From positions 238,917-302,916 of the forward strand of contig NZ_BAABRO010000010.1 of assembly GCF_039545035.1 (NCBI RefSeq): a DNA stretch of 64,000 nucleotides, written 5' to 3'. Each line of letters begins with the position of its first letter. The stretch's first letter is position 1. A model generated the notes under the pieces. The model was not told where the DNA came from. It saw only the letters and a program-made list of their open reading frames with translations, and did not search any database. Position numbers and translations under genes: made by a program. Shown in pieces: positions 19,187 through 31,562 of the stretch. Source of the stretch: Novipirellula caenicola (lineage in GTDB: Bacteria; Planctomycetota; Planctomycetia; Pirellulales; Pirellulaceae).

Positions 19187-20902
19187 ATGTCAGATATTGA
19201 ACTGAACGAACTGATCGCGGCATGGCTGGATGGCCGTATCAGCGAATCCGAATCGGAATTGCTGCAACAGCGACTGCGTGAATCGGCGGAAGCTCGAGCG
19301 ACGTTTCTCGAGTTCTCGAAACTCGATGCCGGACTGCGGGAAGTGGCTAGCGGTGATCTCGTCGCGAACCACGATTTCGAAAATACGGCGTCCGATTCCG
19401 TTGGCCAGCCAACCCCGCTCGACACATCACCGGTCACCAACCACCGTTTTGTCTGGGTTCAGCTTGCGGTCGCTGCATCATTGTTGATGGTCGTCGGTGC
19501 GGTGGCCTACCAGCTTGGCAAGTCCGATTTGTCGGGTTCGATCGCCGCGGGATCCGCAGGTGTCGAGTCGGCAGCCACAACCGCAGCAGCGACGACGGCT
19601 GAACGCACGATTGCTGGCTACGCCACCCTCCGCCGAGTCGCTGACATACGCTGGTCCCAAAACCACAGCCCGTATCGCGAAGGGGATGTCTTACCCGCCG
19701 GGGTGCTGCAATTTGACGAAGGCATCGCGGAAATCGATTTTTTCTGCGGAGCAACCCTTGTGGTCGAAGGTCCTGCAAAGATGGACCTCGAATCCGATTG
19801 GTCCGTTCGCATGTTGGCCGGTCGGATGAGAGCGAATGTCCCCCCAGCAGCACGAGGATTCGTGGTCAAGGCAGCGGATTCGGAAATCATCGATTTGGGA
19901 ACCGAGTTTGCCTTGGAAGTCGGTCCCGAGTCCGCTCGCGTCAAAGTCATCGACGGTGAAGTCAAACTCCGCGGCGGTGAGCATGACGGGAACCACTTGA
20001 CCACGGGGCAAGCCCGACGATTGGCGGGAACCGAGGATGCCGAAGACTCGTTTTCAAATCTCAGCACGGTCACCGATGTGCGGATGCGACATGAACTCGA
20101 GCAACGCGAGCGTTTTTCGCAGTGGAAATCGTACTCCGAACGGTTGCAAAGCGACGATCGGCTGATCGCTTATTATCCAATCGCCCAGCTGCAAGACGAA
20201 CGCAGTGTTCCCAATCTGGCTCACACCGGCAGCCAATTTGACGGTGCGATTGTTGGTTCGGTCAATCAAACCACCGGGCGTGTCGGCGGCAATTCGACGG
20301 GACTTGATTTCAGTCATCCCGGTGCACGCGTCCGTACGTTGATTGATGGCGAATACCAAGCATTCACGTTTATGTGTTGGGTTCGGATCGACAGTCTTGC
20401 TCACGTCTACAACGCGTTGTTCATGGCCGATGGCTACGAAAACGGCGAGCCTCACTGGCAAATTGATAGTGAAGGCCGCGTGATGTTTTCAGTCATGGTC
20501 GATGACAGCGCCGAAGTAATTTACTACAGCAAAGTCGAAGAGGCAGTGGTCCGCGACGCAGGGCGACACCGTGTCTATCGCACGCCGCCGATCTGGGATC
20601 CATCCAAAGCGGGACGCTGGATGCAAATTGCCGCGGTGTATGACCCCGCCGCGATGCGAGTTCTGCAATACGTTGATGGGCAAATCGTCAGCGATGCTTC
20701 CATTCGCGATGACCTGCTGGTCAAACGGCTGCATATCGGTGCGTCCGAGATTGGGAACTGGGGACAACCATTTCGCAAAACGCCCCGTTTTGCCATTCGC
20801 AATTTGAACGGAACAATAGACGAATTGGCAATCTTTGACGCCGCGCTGAGTTCCGAAGAGATTCAAACGATGTACGAAAACGGCAAGCCCTCGGGATATT
20901 GA
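19187..20902 (+). CDS. FecR-domain anti-sigma-like protein with LamG domain
   Basis: 571 residues. The N-terminal 75 residues (LIAAWLDGRISESESELLQQ) resemble cytoplasmic anti-sigma segments, a transmembrane helix lies at about 85-105 (LAVAASLLMVVGAVAYQLG), a FecR domain follows (VLQFDEGIAEIDFFCGATL and DLGTEFALEVGP), and a LamG/concanavalin domain occupies the last 230 residues (FTFMCWVRIDSLAHVYNALF). This layout is common in planctomycetes upstream of cytochrome-domain genes and suggests surface sensing of glycans. GGAG lies 12 bp before the ATG. The usual ECF sigma gene is absent, so its partner must be elsewhere. Confidence 0.9.
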   Translation: MSDIELNELIAAWLDGRISESESELLQQRLRESAEARATFLEFSKLDAGLREVASGDLVANHDFENTASDSVGQPTPLDTSPVTNHRFVWVQLAVAASLLMVVGAVAYQLGKSDLSGSIAAGSAGVESAATTAAATTAERTIAGYATLRRVADIRWSQNHSPYREGDVLPAGVLQFDEGIAEIDFFCGATLVVEGPAKMDLESDWSVRMLAGRMRANVPPAARGFVVKAADSEIIDLGTEFALEVGPESARVKVIDGEVKLRGGEHDGNHLTTGQARRLAGTEDAEDSFSNLSTVTDVRMRHELEQRERFSQWKSYSERLQSDDRLIAYYPIAQLQDERSVPNLAHTGSQFDGAIVGSVNQTTGRVGGNSTGLDFSHPGARVRTLIDGEYQAFTFMCWVRIDSLAHVYNALFMADGYENGEPHWQIDSEGRVMFSVMVDDSAEVIYYSKVEEAVVRDAGRHRVYRTPPIWDPSKAGRWMQIAAVYDPAAMRVLQYVDGQIVSDASIRDDLLVKRLHIGASEIGNWGQPFRKTPRFAIRNLNGTIDELAIFDAALSSEEIQTMYENGKPSGY

Positions 20903-20973
20903 CCAATCCCCAACGTTTAATGTCACCGCCAACCATTCAATTCAAGTTTCTGATTTTCCCATCATTGCAAATC

Positions 20974-23856
<2,883 letters not shown>

Positions 23857-23971
23857 ATCGCAATGCGACGGCTACGGAACTGGGGGATCCCCGCCATGAC
23901 CGCGGTGGACAGAACCGCTTTGAGCTTCGATTGGAACCACACACCCAAAAACTTGATGCGAGAACGAAATA

Positions 23972-25474
23972 ATGAGTAATCCTGAAAAACTATCACCGCT
24001 TGGACGTCGTCTACTGGATCGCCGCGGTTTCCTGCACACCGCAGGACTCTCGACCAGTGCGATGGCGCTTGCGAGTCTTCTACAGCAGGACGGTTTGTTG
24101 GCGTCCGACAATACGGCCGCATTTGGGAACAAACCCATTCGTCCGGTCATCGACCCGAGTCGTCCGTACGCCGCTCGCCCGCCCCATTTCCCAATGCCCG
24201 CAAAACAGGTGTTGGTGATCTATCTGCCTGGAGCCGTTAGCCATGTCGACACGTTTGACTACAAACCCGAACTCGCCAAGTTGCATGGTCAAAAACCACC
24301 GGGCATTCCCGCGGTGACGTTCGAAGGCCCGACTGGCAACATCGCCAAGCCGTTTTGGGATTTCAAGCCTCGCGGAGAATCGGGCAAGATGGTTTCGGAC
24401 TTGTTGCCTCATTTGGCGCAGCACGTCGACGACTTTTGTTTCTTTCACGCGTTGACGACCGACACCAGTGCTCATCCGCAGGGCGAGAACTTTATGAACA
24501 CTGGGTTCACGATGGAAGGGTTCCCATCGTTTGGGGCTTGGGTCACCTACGCTCTTGGAACCGAGAACGAAGAACTGCCTTCGTTTGTTGCGATCAATGA
24601 CCCGCGAGGGATGGCGAGAAGCGGCAAGAACAATTTTGGGAACGGATTTTTGCCGGCCGCGTTTCAAGGAACCGATTTCAGTGCGACGACGCCCCCGAAT
24701 AATTTGCATCGTCCTGAATCGCTCACCCGCGCCGCCGATCGCGGCACGATCGATCTGTTGCAGCGACTCAACGCACGGCACTTGAACAAGTATCCCGAGG
24801 ACGCTGATTTGGCCGGACGAATTGCTAGCTACGAATTGGCGGGCAAGATGCAAACCACCGTGCCCGATGTGATGGACATCTCCGGTGAAACTGCCGCGAC
24901 GCTGAAAGCCTATGGCGTCGAGGGCGGCAGCAAACTACGAGGCGAATATGCCCAGAACTGCATCTTGGCTCGTCGGTTACTCGAAAAGGGAGTCCGCGTC
25001 GTCCAATTGTTCAACGGCAGCGATCCCTCGGGCGGAAACGGCATTACCAACTGGGACTCTCATTCGGACATCGAGAAAACGCATGCGATGCAGGCGGAGA
25101 TCATGGATCAACCGACCGCGGCCCTGTTCGCCGATCTGAAGCAACGCGGAATGCTCGAAAACACGCTGGTGGTTTGGGCCACCGAATTTGGACGGATGCC
25201 ATTTTTGCAAGGCAACGGTACTGGACGTGACCACAACCCAAGTGCGTTTACTTGCTTCTTGGCTGGAGCGGGGGTCAAGAAGGGATTCAGCTACGGCGAA
25301 AGCGACGAATTTGGCTTCAAAGCTGCAATCAACCTGACAACGGTTTACGACTTCAACGCAACACTGTTGCATTTGATGGGGCTCAATCACGAACGTTTGA
25401 CCTTCTATCACAACGGGATCGAGCGGCGGCTTACCAACGTGCATGGACACGTCGTGCACGACGTCTTGGCGTAA
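23972..25474 (+). CDS. DUF1501 family protein, Tat-exported (second copy)
   Basis: 500 residues. RRLLDRRGFLHTAGLSTSAM is a twin-arginine signal, followed by VIYLPGAVSHVDTFDYKPEL and the C-terminal VVWATEFGRMPFLQG and RDHNPSAFTCFLAGAGVKKG. It partners the preceding cytochrome-domain protein. The last four codons (GTC TTG GCG TAA) begin a 15-bp tandem repeat that carries on after the stop, so the exact 3' end has been copied several times. Confidence 0.92.
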   Translation: MSNPEKLSPLGRRLLDRRGFLHTAGLSTSAMALASLLQQDGLLASDNTAAFGNKPIRPVIDPSRPYAARPPHFPMPAKQVLVIYLPGAVSHVDTFDYKPELAKLHGQKPPGIPAVTFEGPTGNIAKPFWDFKPRGESGKMVSDLLPHLAQHVDDFCFFHALTTDTSAHPQGENFMNTGFTMEGFPSFGAWVTYALGTENEELPSFVAINDPRGMARSGKNNFGNGFLPAAFQGTDFSATTPPNNLHRPESLTRAADRGTIDLLQRLNARHLNKYPEDADLAGRIASYELAGKMQTTVPDVMDISGETAATLKAYGVEGGSKLRGEYAQNCILARRLLEKGVRVVQLFNGSDPSGGNGITNWDSHSDIEKTHAMQAEIMDQPTAALFADLKQRGMLENTLVVWATEFGRMPFLQGNGTGRDHNPSAFTCFLAGAGVKKGFSYGESDEFGFKAAINLTTVYDFNATLLHLMGLNHERLTFYHNGIERRLTNVHGHVVHDVLA

Positions 25475-25520
25475 CCAGTCTTGGCGTAACCAGTCTTGGC
25501 GTAACCAGTCTTGGCGTAAC
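25463..25520 (+). repeat. 15-bp tandem repeat spanning a stop codon (four copies)
   Basis: The unit GTCTTGGCGTAACCA starts at 25463, 25478, 25493 and 25508; the last copy is cut after 13 bases. The first copy holds the final codons and stop of the DUF1501 gene. Copies are identical, suggesting recent slippage. Because the unit is 15 bp, each repeat puts a TAA in the same frame, giving four in-frame stops. Confidence 0.95.
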
Positions 25521-25544
25521 GTCATCCGATTTCCCTCGGATGAC
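25521..25544 (+). terminator. Hairpin after the DUF1501 gene
   Basis: A perfect 9-bp stem, GTCATCCGA with TCGGATGAC, and a 6-nt loop directly after the tandem repeat. No long T-tract follows, so the terminator role is inferred from position. Confidence 0.55.
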
Positions 25545-25637
25545 AGCTTCTCGTGTTGGATGATGCCGAATACATGCGGCTGATGATCAAATTTTAATCG
25601 CAGCTTCCCTTCCTTTATCTATTGGACTTCGTTGCAC

Positions 25638-27104
25638 ATGTCCTCCTTCGCCACGAATAAATCCGTAGTCATGACGATTGCCGTCTTGCTCGTTCTCGCC
25701 GGATTGAAATCAGCCATCGCGGCAGAACCGCCACGACCGAATATTGTTTTGATCATGTGTGATGATCTTGGTTACGCGGACGTCGGTTTCAACGGAGCCA
25801 CGGATATTAAAACGGCGGCACTGGACCGCTTGGCACGTAACGGAACGGTGTTCACATCGGGGTATGTTGCCCATCCATTTTGCGGACCGAGTCGAATGGG
25901 AATGATGTCTGGACGGTATCCGCACGCGATGGGAACTCCCTTTAACCTGCCGAATGCAGGTGTCGAGGTCCAGGGAACCGAAGGACAAGGGATCCCAGTG
26001 GACGAGACACTGATCAGCACGGTGCTTCAGGAAGCGGGTTACTTCACCGGAGTGATGGGGAAATGGCATTTAGGAGACGATCCTCCGTTTCACCCCAACC
26101 ACCGCGGATTTGACGACTTCTATGGTTTCTTGGGCGGCGGACATGAGTATTTCCCCGAGCACTACATGGCGACCTATCTCCGTCAAAAGAAAGCCGGAAA
26201 AACGCTGTTCAATGAATACGTGGTTCCGCCCGAACACAACGGCACCCAGGTCAACGAGACCGAATACATGACCGACGCGTTGTCGCGAGAAGGCGTTCGG
26301 TTTGTTAAACAAGCTGCCGAGATGGACAAGCCGTTTTTCCTTTTTCTCTCTTACAACGCGCCCCATACACCGCTGCAGGCGAAAGAAGAAGATCTCGCGT
26401 TGTATGCCCACATCAAGGACGAGAAGCGTCGCACGTATGCCGCAATGGTGCATGCGGTGGACCGTGGTGTCAGCGAGGTCGTCGCCGCACTCGAGCAGAC
26501 GGACGAACTGAAAAACACGTTGATTGTGTTTCTCAGTGACAACGGGGGCAAAGAAGGAGCCGGCTCGGACAACTCGCCGCTGAAAAAGGGTAAAGGGAGT
26601 GTCTACGAGGGCGGTTTTCGCGTCCCAATGTTTTTCCACTGGCCCAACGTCGTTCCTGCGGGAAAGCAATTTGACTATCCGATCACGTCACTGGACTTCT
26701 ATCCAACGTTTGCAAAATTGGCTGGAGCGACGATCCCAGAGAACAAGCGGCTCGACGGCAAAGACATTTGGGACGACTTCTTAGCAGGACGTAATGCACG
26801 CGACGGCCAACCCATTTTTGCAATGCGTCATTATGCAGCCTTCAGCAATGTAGGGGTTCGCCTAGACCAGTGGAAAGCGTGCTGTATCGGTAAACGTTGG
26901 GAGCTTTACAACATGGACGAAGACATCCAGGAAGAGAACGACCTCAGTCGATCGACCCCCGAGGTGTTGCAAACGATGATATCGGCCGCAGAAAAATGGA
27001 GTCACTCGCACATCCAACCGTTGTGGTTTTATACCAATCAGGGAGCCAAGCAATGGGCTGAAAATGACATGCCCAATTGGAAAGCGATCTTCGGCAATGA
27101 ATGA
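25638..27104 (+). CDS. Secreted S1 family sulfatase
   Basis: 488 residues from ATG 25638 (a TTG two codons earlier is less likely). A signal peptide ends near SAIAA. NIVLIMCDDLGYADVG supplies the metal-binding Asp pair, and C82-G-P-S-R86 is the CxPSR site whose Cys is converted to formylglycine. GVMGKWHLGD and FLSDNGGKEGAG are the later active-site blocks. It removes sulfate esters from sugars in the periplasm; the position 77 bp before a carrageenase-like GH16 gene points to a sulfated algal galactan as substrate. A formylglycine-generating enzyme is needed but not encoded here. No Shine-Dalgarno site; the leader is pyrimidine-rich. Confidence 0.93.
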   Translation: MSSFATNKSVVMTIAVLLVLAGLKSAIAAEPPRPNIVLIMCDDLGYADVGFNGATDIKTAALDRLARNGTVFTSGYVAHPFCGPSRMGMMSGRYPHAMGTPFNLPNAGVEVQGTEGQGIPVDETLISTVLQEAGYFTGVMGKWHLGDDPPFHPNHRGFDDFYGFLGGGHEYFPEHYMATYLRQKKAGKTLFNEYVVPPEHNGTQVNETEYMTDALSREGVRFVKQAAEMDKPFFLFLSYNAPHTPLQAKEEDLALYAHIKDEKRRTYAAMVHAVDRGVSEVVAALEQTDELKNTLIVFLSDNGGKEGAGSDNSPLKKGKGSVYEGGFRVPMFFHWPNVVPAGKQFDYPITSLDFYPTFAKLAGATIPENKRLDGKDIWDDFLAGRNARDGQPIFAMRHYAAFSNVGVRLDQWKACCIGKRWELYNMDEDIQEENDLSRSTPEVLQTMISAAEKWSHSHIQPLWFYTNQGAKQWAENDMPNWKAIFGNE

Positions 27105-27180
27105 CCTGCGGTGAGCATGCCCATCGCCCCCAACAACCATCTTATCCCCCAACAACCATCTCTTTTTGTAAAGCAACACC

Positions 27181-28377
27181 GTGTTCAAATTTCGAAACAG
27201 GACGCTGGCCATCGCTGTCGTCGCGATCGCCATTTCCTTATCGGCACAGGCCGATCCGCCTCAACCATTTGGCGACGTGCTCAACTCCAGCGTCGGCGAT
27301 TGGGAGCTAATGCCAGGCTTTTCCGATGAATTCAACGGGCAACGGATCGACACTCGGAAATGGAACATCGACACCGAAGACTGGGGGACGTGGAGCTGGG
27401 ATCCTGAAAACGTCCGTGTGGAAGACGGATCCTTGCTTTTGCAAATGGTCCAGGAAACGCATCAACGTGACAAGCAAAAACTCGATTACAAATCGGGGAT
27501 CGCACGCACGCATCACACCATCACCTACGGGTACTTCGAAGCACGGATAAAAGGATGTGCGCGTTTTCCCGGAGCATCACCCGCATTTTGGCTGCACAGC
27601 AAAGGCCCCCAGAATCGCTATCGGGCCAAGGATGGTGAAACGGTTACCTATTCAGAAATCGACGTGGTTGAGTTGCAGCAAAGCGAATTCGACAACAAAA
27701 CCAAGAAACATCATGGCGTCCATCACATCGACTGTAATCTTCACACCCAGCTTCTCCGAAACGCTCAGAAGCAATGGATTCGTCCGAATACGAATCCGGA
27801 AATGTGCAAAAATGAATTCATCGCTCCTTGGGATCCTCGTGACGACTTTCATGTGTACGCAGTGGAAAACAGCGAGCAGTGGATCGTCTGGTACATCGAC
27901 GGAAAGGAAATTGGAAGAAAACCGAACCTGTATTGGCATCTCCCTATGCATGTGACGCTATCACTAGGACTTCGCTACCCCTTTGAAGGATACAAAGACG
28001 GCAACCGTGTTCCAGTTTACGAAAAGACCACGACCGATGGATTCCCGACCGCGATGTCGGTTGACTATGTTCGCGTTTGGCAGAACGTAGCCGCCAAGCA
28101 AAGCGAGTCGAAATTGCGACAGTCCCAACAACAAACGGCTGGCGTCGACAAAGCGTCCTCTACAACGAAACCGATCAAACCAACGCTGCAAACTAACATG
28201 ACCAAAGCTGAGTTTGTCGCGATGGAAAAAGAAAAATGGAATCGTGCGGGTTGGGCCTGGGACCAAGCCAAGGTCGAATCAAATTTTGACGAGATGGATA
28301 CCAATCATGACGGCATCACGTCCGGCATCGAGCGACAACGGTGGTTTGCAAAGAAAAAGGAATCCGCAAACCAATAG
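27181..28377 (+). CDS. Secreted GH16 glycoside hydrolase, kappa-carrageenase-like, with EF-hand tail
   Basis: 398 residues starting with GTG, with a signal peptide (FKFRNRTLAIAVVAIAISLS). The GH16 catalytic motif is E159-I-D-V-V-E164: the E-x-D-x-x-E spacing with a beta-bulge, as in kappa-carrageenases, agarases and porphyranases. YGYFEARIKG and ASPAFWLHSKGP upstream, and YIDGKEIGRKPNLYWHLPMH downstream, complete the jelly-roll. The stretch EIDVVELQQ most resembles kappa-carrageenases (GH16_17), but this is from memory. Residues 373-384 (DTNHDGITSGIE) form an EF-hand-type calcium loop in a C-terminal tail. Sulfatase genes on both sides support a role in degrading sulfated galactans. Confidence 0.88.
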   Translation: MFKFRNRTLAIAVVAIAISLSAQADPPQPFGDVLNSSVGDWELMPGFSDEFNGQRIDTRKWNIDTEDWGTWSWDPENVRVEDGSLLLQMVQETHQRDKQKLDYKSGIARTHHTITYGYFEARIKGCARFPGASPAFWLHSKGPQNRYRAKDGETVTYSEIDVVELQQSEFDNKTKKHHGVHHIDCNLHTQLLRNAQKQWIRPNTNPEMCKNEFIAPWDPRDDFHVYAVENSEQWIVWYIDGKEIGRKPNLYWHLPMHVTLSLGLRYPFEGYKDGNRVPVYEKTTTDGFPTAMSVDYVRVWQNVAAKQSESKLRQSQQQTAGVDKASSTTKPIKPTLQTNMTKAEFVAMEKEKWNRAGWAWDQAKVESNFDEMDTNHDGITSGIERQRWFAKKKESANQ

Positions 28378-28518
28378 TTCGGAGACTCTCGACGGGGCCA
28401 AACATCTCAGGAGGGCCTCGAGTCAGAAAGAAACAGCAACGCCCTCTCCACCGCCAGAATCAGAAAAATTAAGATCACCAACAATGTCGCACTGACAGCG
28501 GTCCTTTCCGCGTTCGGA

Positions 28519-30138
28519 TTGTTCGCGGCGAACGATTCCGCAAACGCGGTCGCCCGAGACCAATCCACAACGAAACCCAACGTGTTGTTCATTGCCGTCG
28601 ACGACCTGCGTCCCGAACTTGGGTGTTATGGATCGGACATTGCGATCACGCCCAATCTGGACGCCTTGGCAAATGACGGGTTGCTATTTAACCGCGCGTA
28701 TTGCCAGGAAGCGATCTGCAGCCCGTCTCGAGCGAGTCTGATGACCGGTGCACGTCCGGACACGATTGGTGTGGTTGAAAACAACGCGATCTTCCGCGAA
28801 CTCAATCCCGATATCGTCACGCTGTCCCAGCATTTCATCGCCAACGGCTACGAAGCAGTGCACTGCGGAAAAATCTTTCACAACCCTGCTCATGCTGACA
28901 TGGCTAACTCGTGGAGTCGTGCGCCCTCTAAAAAGAATCTGAAACTAAAGCCGCCGACATCGACCTATGCCTTGCCCGAGAATCAGGCGATTCAGAAGCG
29001 GAACCTCGCAACGCTACAAGCAAAATATGGCGAGGGCATTCGCGGCTGTGGACTCGTTCATGGGCCCGCCTATGAATGTGCCGATGTTCCTGACCAAGCT
29101 TATCGAGATGGTTACAACACCGACCTTGCGATTGCGACCCTAAGGGAGATGGTGGATGACGGCGAAAAGCCATTCTTTCTAGGGCTCGGTTTTTTCAAGC
29201 CGCACCTCGAGTTCATCGCTCCGAAACGCTACTGGGATTTGTACGATCCAGCGGACATTCCACTGGCGACGCACGACGAAGCTCCGATTAACGGTGCGGC
29301 AATGGGTCTGCATGCATCGTTTGAATTGCGAGTCCGCGACGGCATTCCGAAAACGGGACCGATCGATCCCGAATTATCCCGCACGCTAAAACACGCCTAC
29401 CTCGCCTGTGTCAGCTACATCGATGCTCAAGTGGGTCGCATGATCACCGCCCTCGAAGAATCGGGCCAACGTGAGAATACGATCATCATTGTGTGGGGCG
29501 ACCACGGTTGGCATCTCGGCGACATGGGCGTTTGGGGCAAGGCGACCAACTATGAAATCGCAACTCGAGTGCCGCTGATCATCTGGACGCCGGACATGCC
29601 CAAGCACAACCGAGGCAAGGCAACCGATGCACTCGTCGAACTCGTCGATATGTACCCGACGCTTTGCGATTTGGCGGCGATATCGAAGCCATCGCATCTC
29701 GAAGGAACCAGTTTCCAGCCTCTGCTCGAGGATCCCGAACGTGATTGGAAAACTGCCGCGTTTAGTCAGTTTCCCAACCCCGCGCTGCGTGAATGGGCGG
29801 CCAACCCACTACAGCCGAGCATGCGAGAAACCTTCTTTGGTCCGTTGATCGAGCAAGTCGAATCGAAAATCATCTCGCAACAGGGGGATAAATGGGATCG
29901 TGATTTGTTCGAGAATCATTTGATGGGTTACACGATGCGAACCGATCGCTATCGACTTGTGGTATGGAAAGACACCGAACACCCCGACGCTGTTCCGGTC
30001 GACGTCGAGCTCTACGATCACGTGGAAGACCCAAATGAAACGGTAAATATTGCCGACAAATCGCCTGAACAGGTCGCAAAATTGCTGCAACAATTCAATG
30101 CCGGCTGGAAGGGAAATCGACCTTCGAGCCGTCAATAA
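28519..30138 (+). CDS. Iduronate-2-sulfatase-like S1 sulfatase
   Basis: At least 539 residues. NVLFIAVDDLRPELGCYG and C67-S-P-S-R71 (numbered from TTG 28519) are the sulfatase metal and formylglycine sites; HCGKIFHNPAHAD and FKPHLEFIAPKRYWDLY are typical of the iduronate-2-sulfatase-like branch. The frame is open back to the GH16 stop but has no ATG, GTG or TTG before 28519. The upstream codons from 28459 would give a good signal peptide (RKIKITNNVALTAVLSAFGL), which start 28519 destroys, so the true start is probably a rare codon (ATC 28459, ATT 28468 or CTG 28492). It follows the GH16 gene in the same frame by 141 bp. Confidence 0.88.
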   Translation: MFAANDSANAVARDQSTTKPNVLFIAVDDLRPELGCYGSDIAITPNLDALANDGLLFNRAYCQEAICSPSRASLMTGARPDTIGVVENNAIFRELNPDIVTLSQHFIANGYEAVHCGKIFHNPAHADMANSWSRAPSKKNLKLKPPTSTYALPENQAIQKRNLATLQAKYGEGIRGCGLVHGPAYECADVPDQAYRDGYNTDLAIATLREMVDDGEKPFFLGLGFFKPHLEFIAPKRYWDLYDPADIPLATHDEAPINGAAMGLHASFELRVRDGIPKTGPIDPELSRTLKHAYLACVSYIDAQVGRMITALEESGQRENTIIIVWGDHGWHLGDMGVWGKATNYEIATRVPLIIWTPDMPKHNRGKATDALVELVDMYPTLCDLAAISKPSHLEGTSFQPLLEDPERDWKTAAFSQFPNPALREWAANPLQPSMRETFFGPLIEQVESKIISQQGDKWDRDLFENHLMGYTMRTDRYRLVVWKDTEHPDAVPVDVELYDHVEDPNETVNIADKSPEQVAKLLQQFNAGWKGNRPSSRQ

Positions 30139-30411
30139 CCGGCGTTCCAGAAATCGAATGAATGTTTCGCCGATCGCGGACTCCGCTCGCATTCGGTCTG
30201 CATGCAATCTTTCGACCAAACGAGTCCGGCAGTAAAAACGTCATCCAAGTTTTTGCCGCAATGTTTTTCATTTGCTGTAAGGGGGGATGCGATTTTCAAG
30301 TAGTTCCCTACAAATAAGACTCGAATCCGCGCCCACCGAAGCCACGGCGGTAGATTGGGCATCAGGGGGGCGATCTTTGATATGAACATTAAAAACTTCT
30401 AGGAGACTCCG
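30139..30411. other. Intergenic region after the sulfatase
   Basis: About 270 bp without a gene. TTTTTGCCGCAATGTTTTTC lies in the middle and a T/G-rich promoter-like stretch follows. A good GGAG (TAGGAGACTCCG) directly precedes the next start. Confidence 0.4.
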
Positions 30412-31422
30412 ATGAAAAGCTACTTGATCGATTCTGACAAAGGCATTGATGCGATCCAAAAAGTGGACGTCACCGAGGTGAGCCCGGGGGCCGGCGAAGT
30501 CAAAGTCAAGATGAAGGCGGCATCGTTGAACTACCGCGATCTGATCGTCGCTGGCGGAGGATACATTCGCAACGACACGCGGCCCGTGGTCCCGTTGTCC
30601 GATGGCGCGGGCGAGGTGACCGAGGTTGGCGCGGGCGTCACACGATGGAAGGTCGGTGATCGGGTCAGCCCGATTTTTATGCGTGATTGGATCGACGGCG
30701 CGGTTGATAGCGCCAAGTTGAAAACCGGTTTAGGGGGCGGCGTCGATGGAGTGCTTGCCGAATCGATGATCGTGCGTGAGCAGTCGTTGGTGGCGATTCC
30801 CGATGGGATGTCCTTCGCGGAAGCTGCCGCCGTGCCTTGCGCCGGCGTCACGGCATGGCATGCGTTATTCGAATCAGGAAATTTGCAGCCGGGGCAAACC
30901 GTGCTGTTGTTGGGAACCGGCGGCGTGTCGATTTTTGCACTGCAACTTGCAAAAGCCGCAGGAGCCCGCGTGATCATCACGTCGTCAAGCGACGAAAAGA
31001 TCGAACAAGCCACCGCGATGGGCGCGGACATGTCCGTCAACTATTCCAAACATCCCGAATGGCACAAACATGTACACGACTTGACCGGCGGTAACGGCGT
31101 CGACCATGTGGTCGAAGTGGGAGGTCCGGGAACCCTCGAACGTTCGATCAAATCTGCTGGCGTCGGCGGCCATGTCCACTTGATCGGTGTACTCGATTCA
31201 CCCGGGGCCAAAATCAGTCCGATGTTGAGCGTGTTTAATCTGTTGACCATTCGCGGTATCTATGTCGGCAGTCGCCAGATGCATCAGCGAATGCTCGCGG
31301 CAATGACGGTCAATCAAATTGCTCCGGTGATCGACAAAACGTTTTCGTTCGACGATGCCATCGCAGCCTACCACTACTTTGCGTCGCAAAAGCATGTTGG
31401 CAAGGTCGTCATCGAATTCTAG
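30412..31422 (+). CDS. Zinc-type MDR family NAD(P)-dependent alcohol dehydrogenase/quinone oxidoreductase
   Basis: 336 residues. The GroES-like half has ASLNYRDLIVAGGGYI and PLSDGAGEVTEVGAGVTRWK; the Rossmann half has TVLLLGTGGVSIFALQLAKA and VVEVGGPGTLERSI. Cys ligands of structural zinc are not obvious, so it resembles the zinc-independent quinone-oxidoreductase branch of the MDR superfamily. A strong Shine-Dalgarno (GGAG) precedes the start, unlike its neighbours. It lies between two sulfatases on the same strand; a role in redox conversion of a released sugar is possible but unproven. Confidence 0.88.
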   Translation: MKSYLIDSDKGIDAIQKVDVTEVSPGAGEVKVKMKAASLNYRDLIVAGGGYIRNDTRPVVPLSDGAGEVTEVGAGVTRWKVGDRVSPIFMRDWIDGAVDSAKLKTGLGGGVDGVLAESMIVREQSLVAIPDGMSFAEAAAVPCAGVTAWHALFESGNLQPGQTVLLLGTGGVSIFALQLAKAAGARVIITSSSDEKIEQATAMGADMSVNYSKHPEWHKHVHDLTGGNGVDHVVEVGGPGTLERSIKSAGVGGHVHLIGVLDSPGAKISPMLSVFNLLTIRGIYVGSRQMHQRMLAAMTVNQIAPVIDKTFSFDDAIAAYHYFASQKHVGKVVIEF

Positions 31423-31503
31423 GAATGACCGTGACGGCCGCGGACGCACTGAAAACAGTCGCCCTGGCGTCAGACCGTTCCAACGCGTCGAGCATCTTTG
31501 TAT

Positions 31504-31554
31504 AAGATAGACGTTCATGCTTCCCAACTCACCAGCATATTACACGTCTATCTT
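31504..31554 (+). promoter_or_regulatory. 11-bp perfect inverted repeat just before a sulfatase start
   Basis: AAGATAGACGT (31504-31514) and ACGTCTATCTT (31544-31554) are perfect inverted arms with a 29-bp spacer. The right arm ends 8 bp before the ATG at 31563. It may be an operator with two half-sites about four helical turns apart centre to centre, or a leader RNA hairpin close to the initiation site. Confidence 0.55.
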
Positions 31555-31562
31555 TAACAAAT

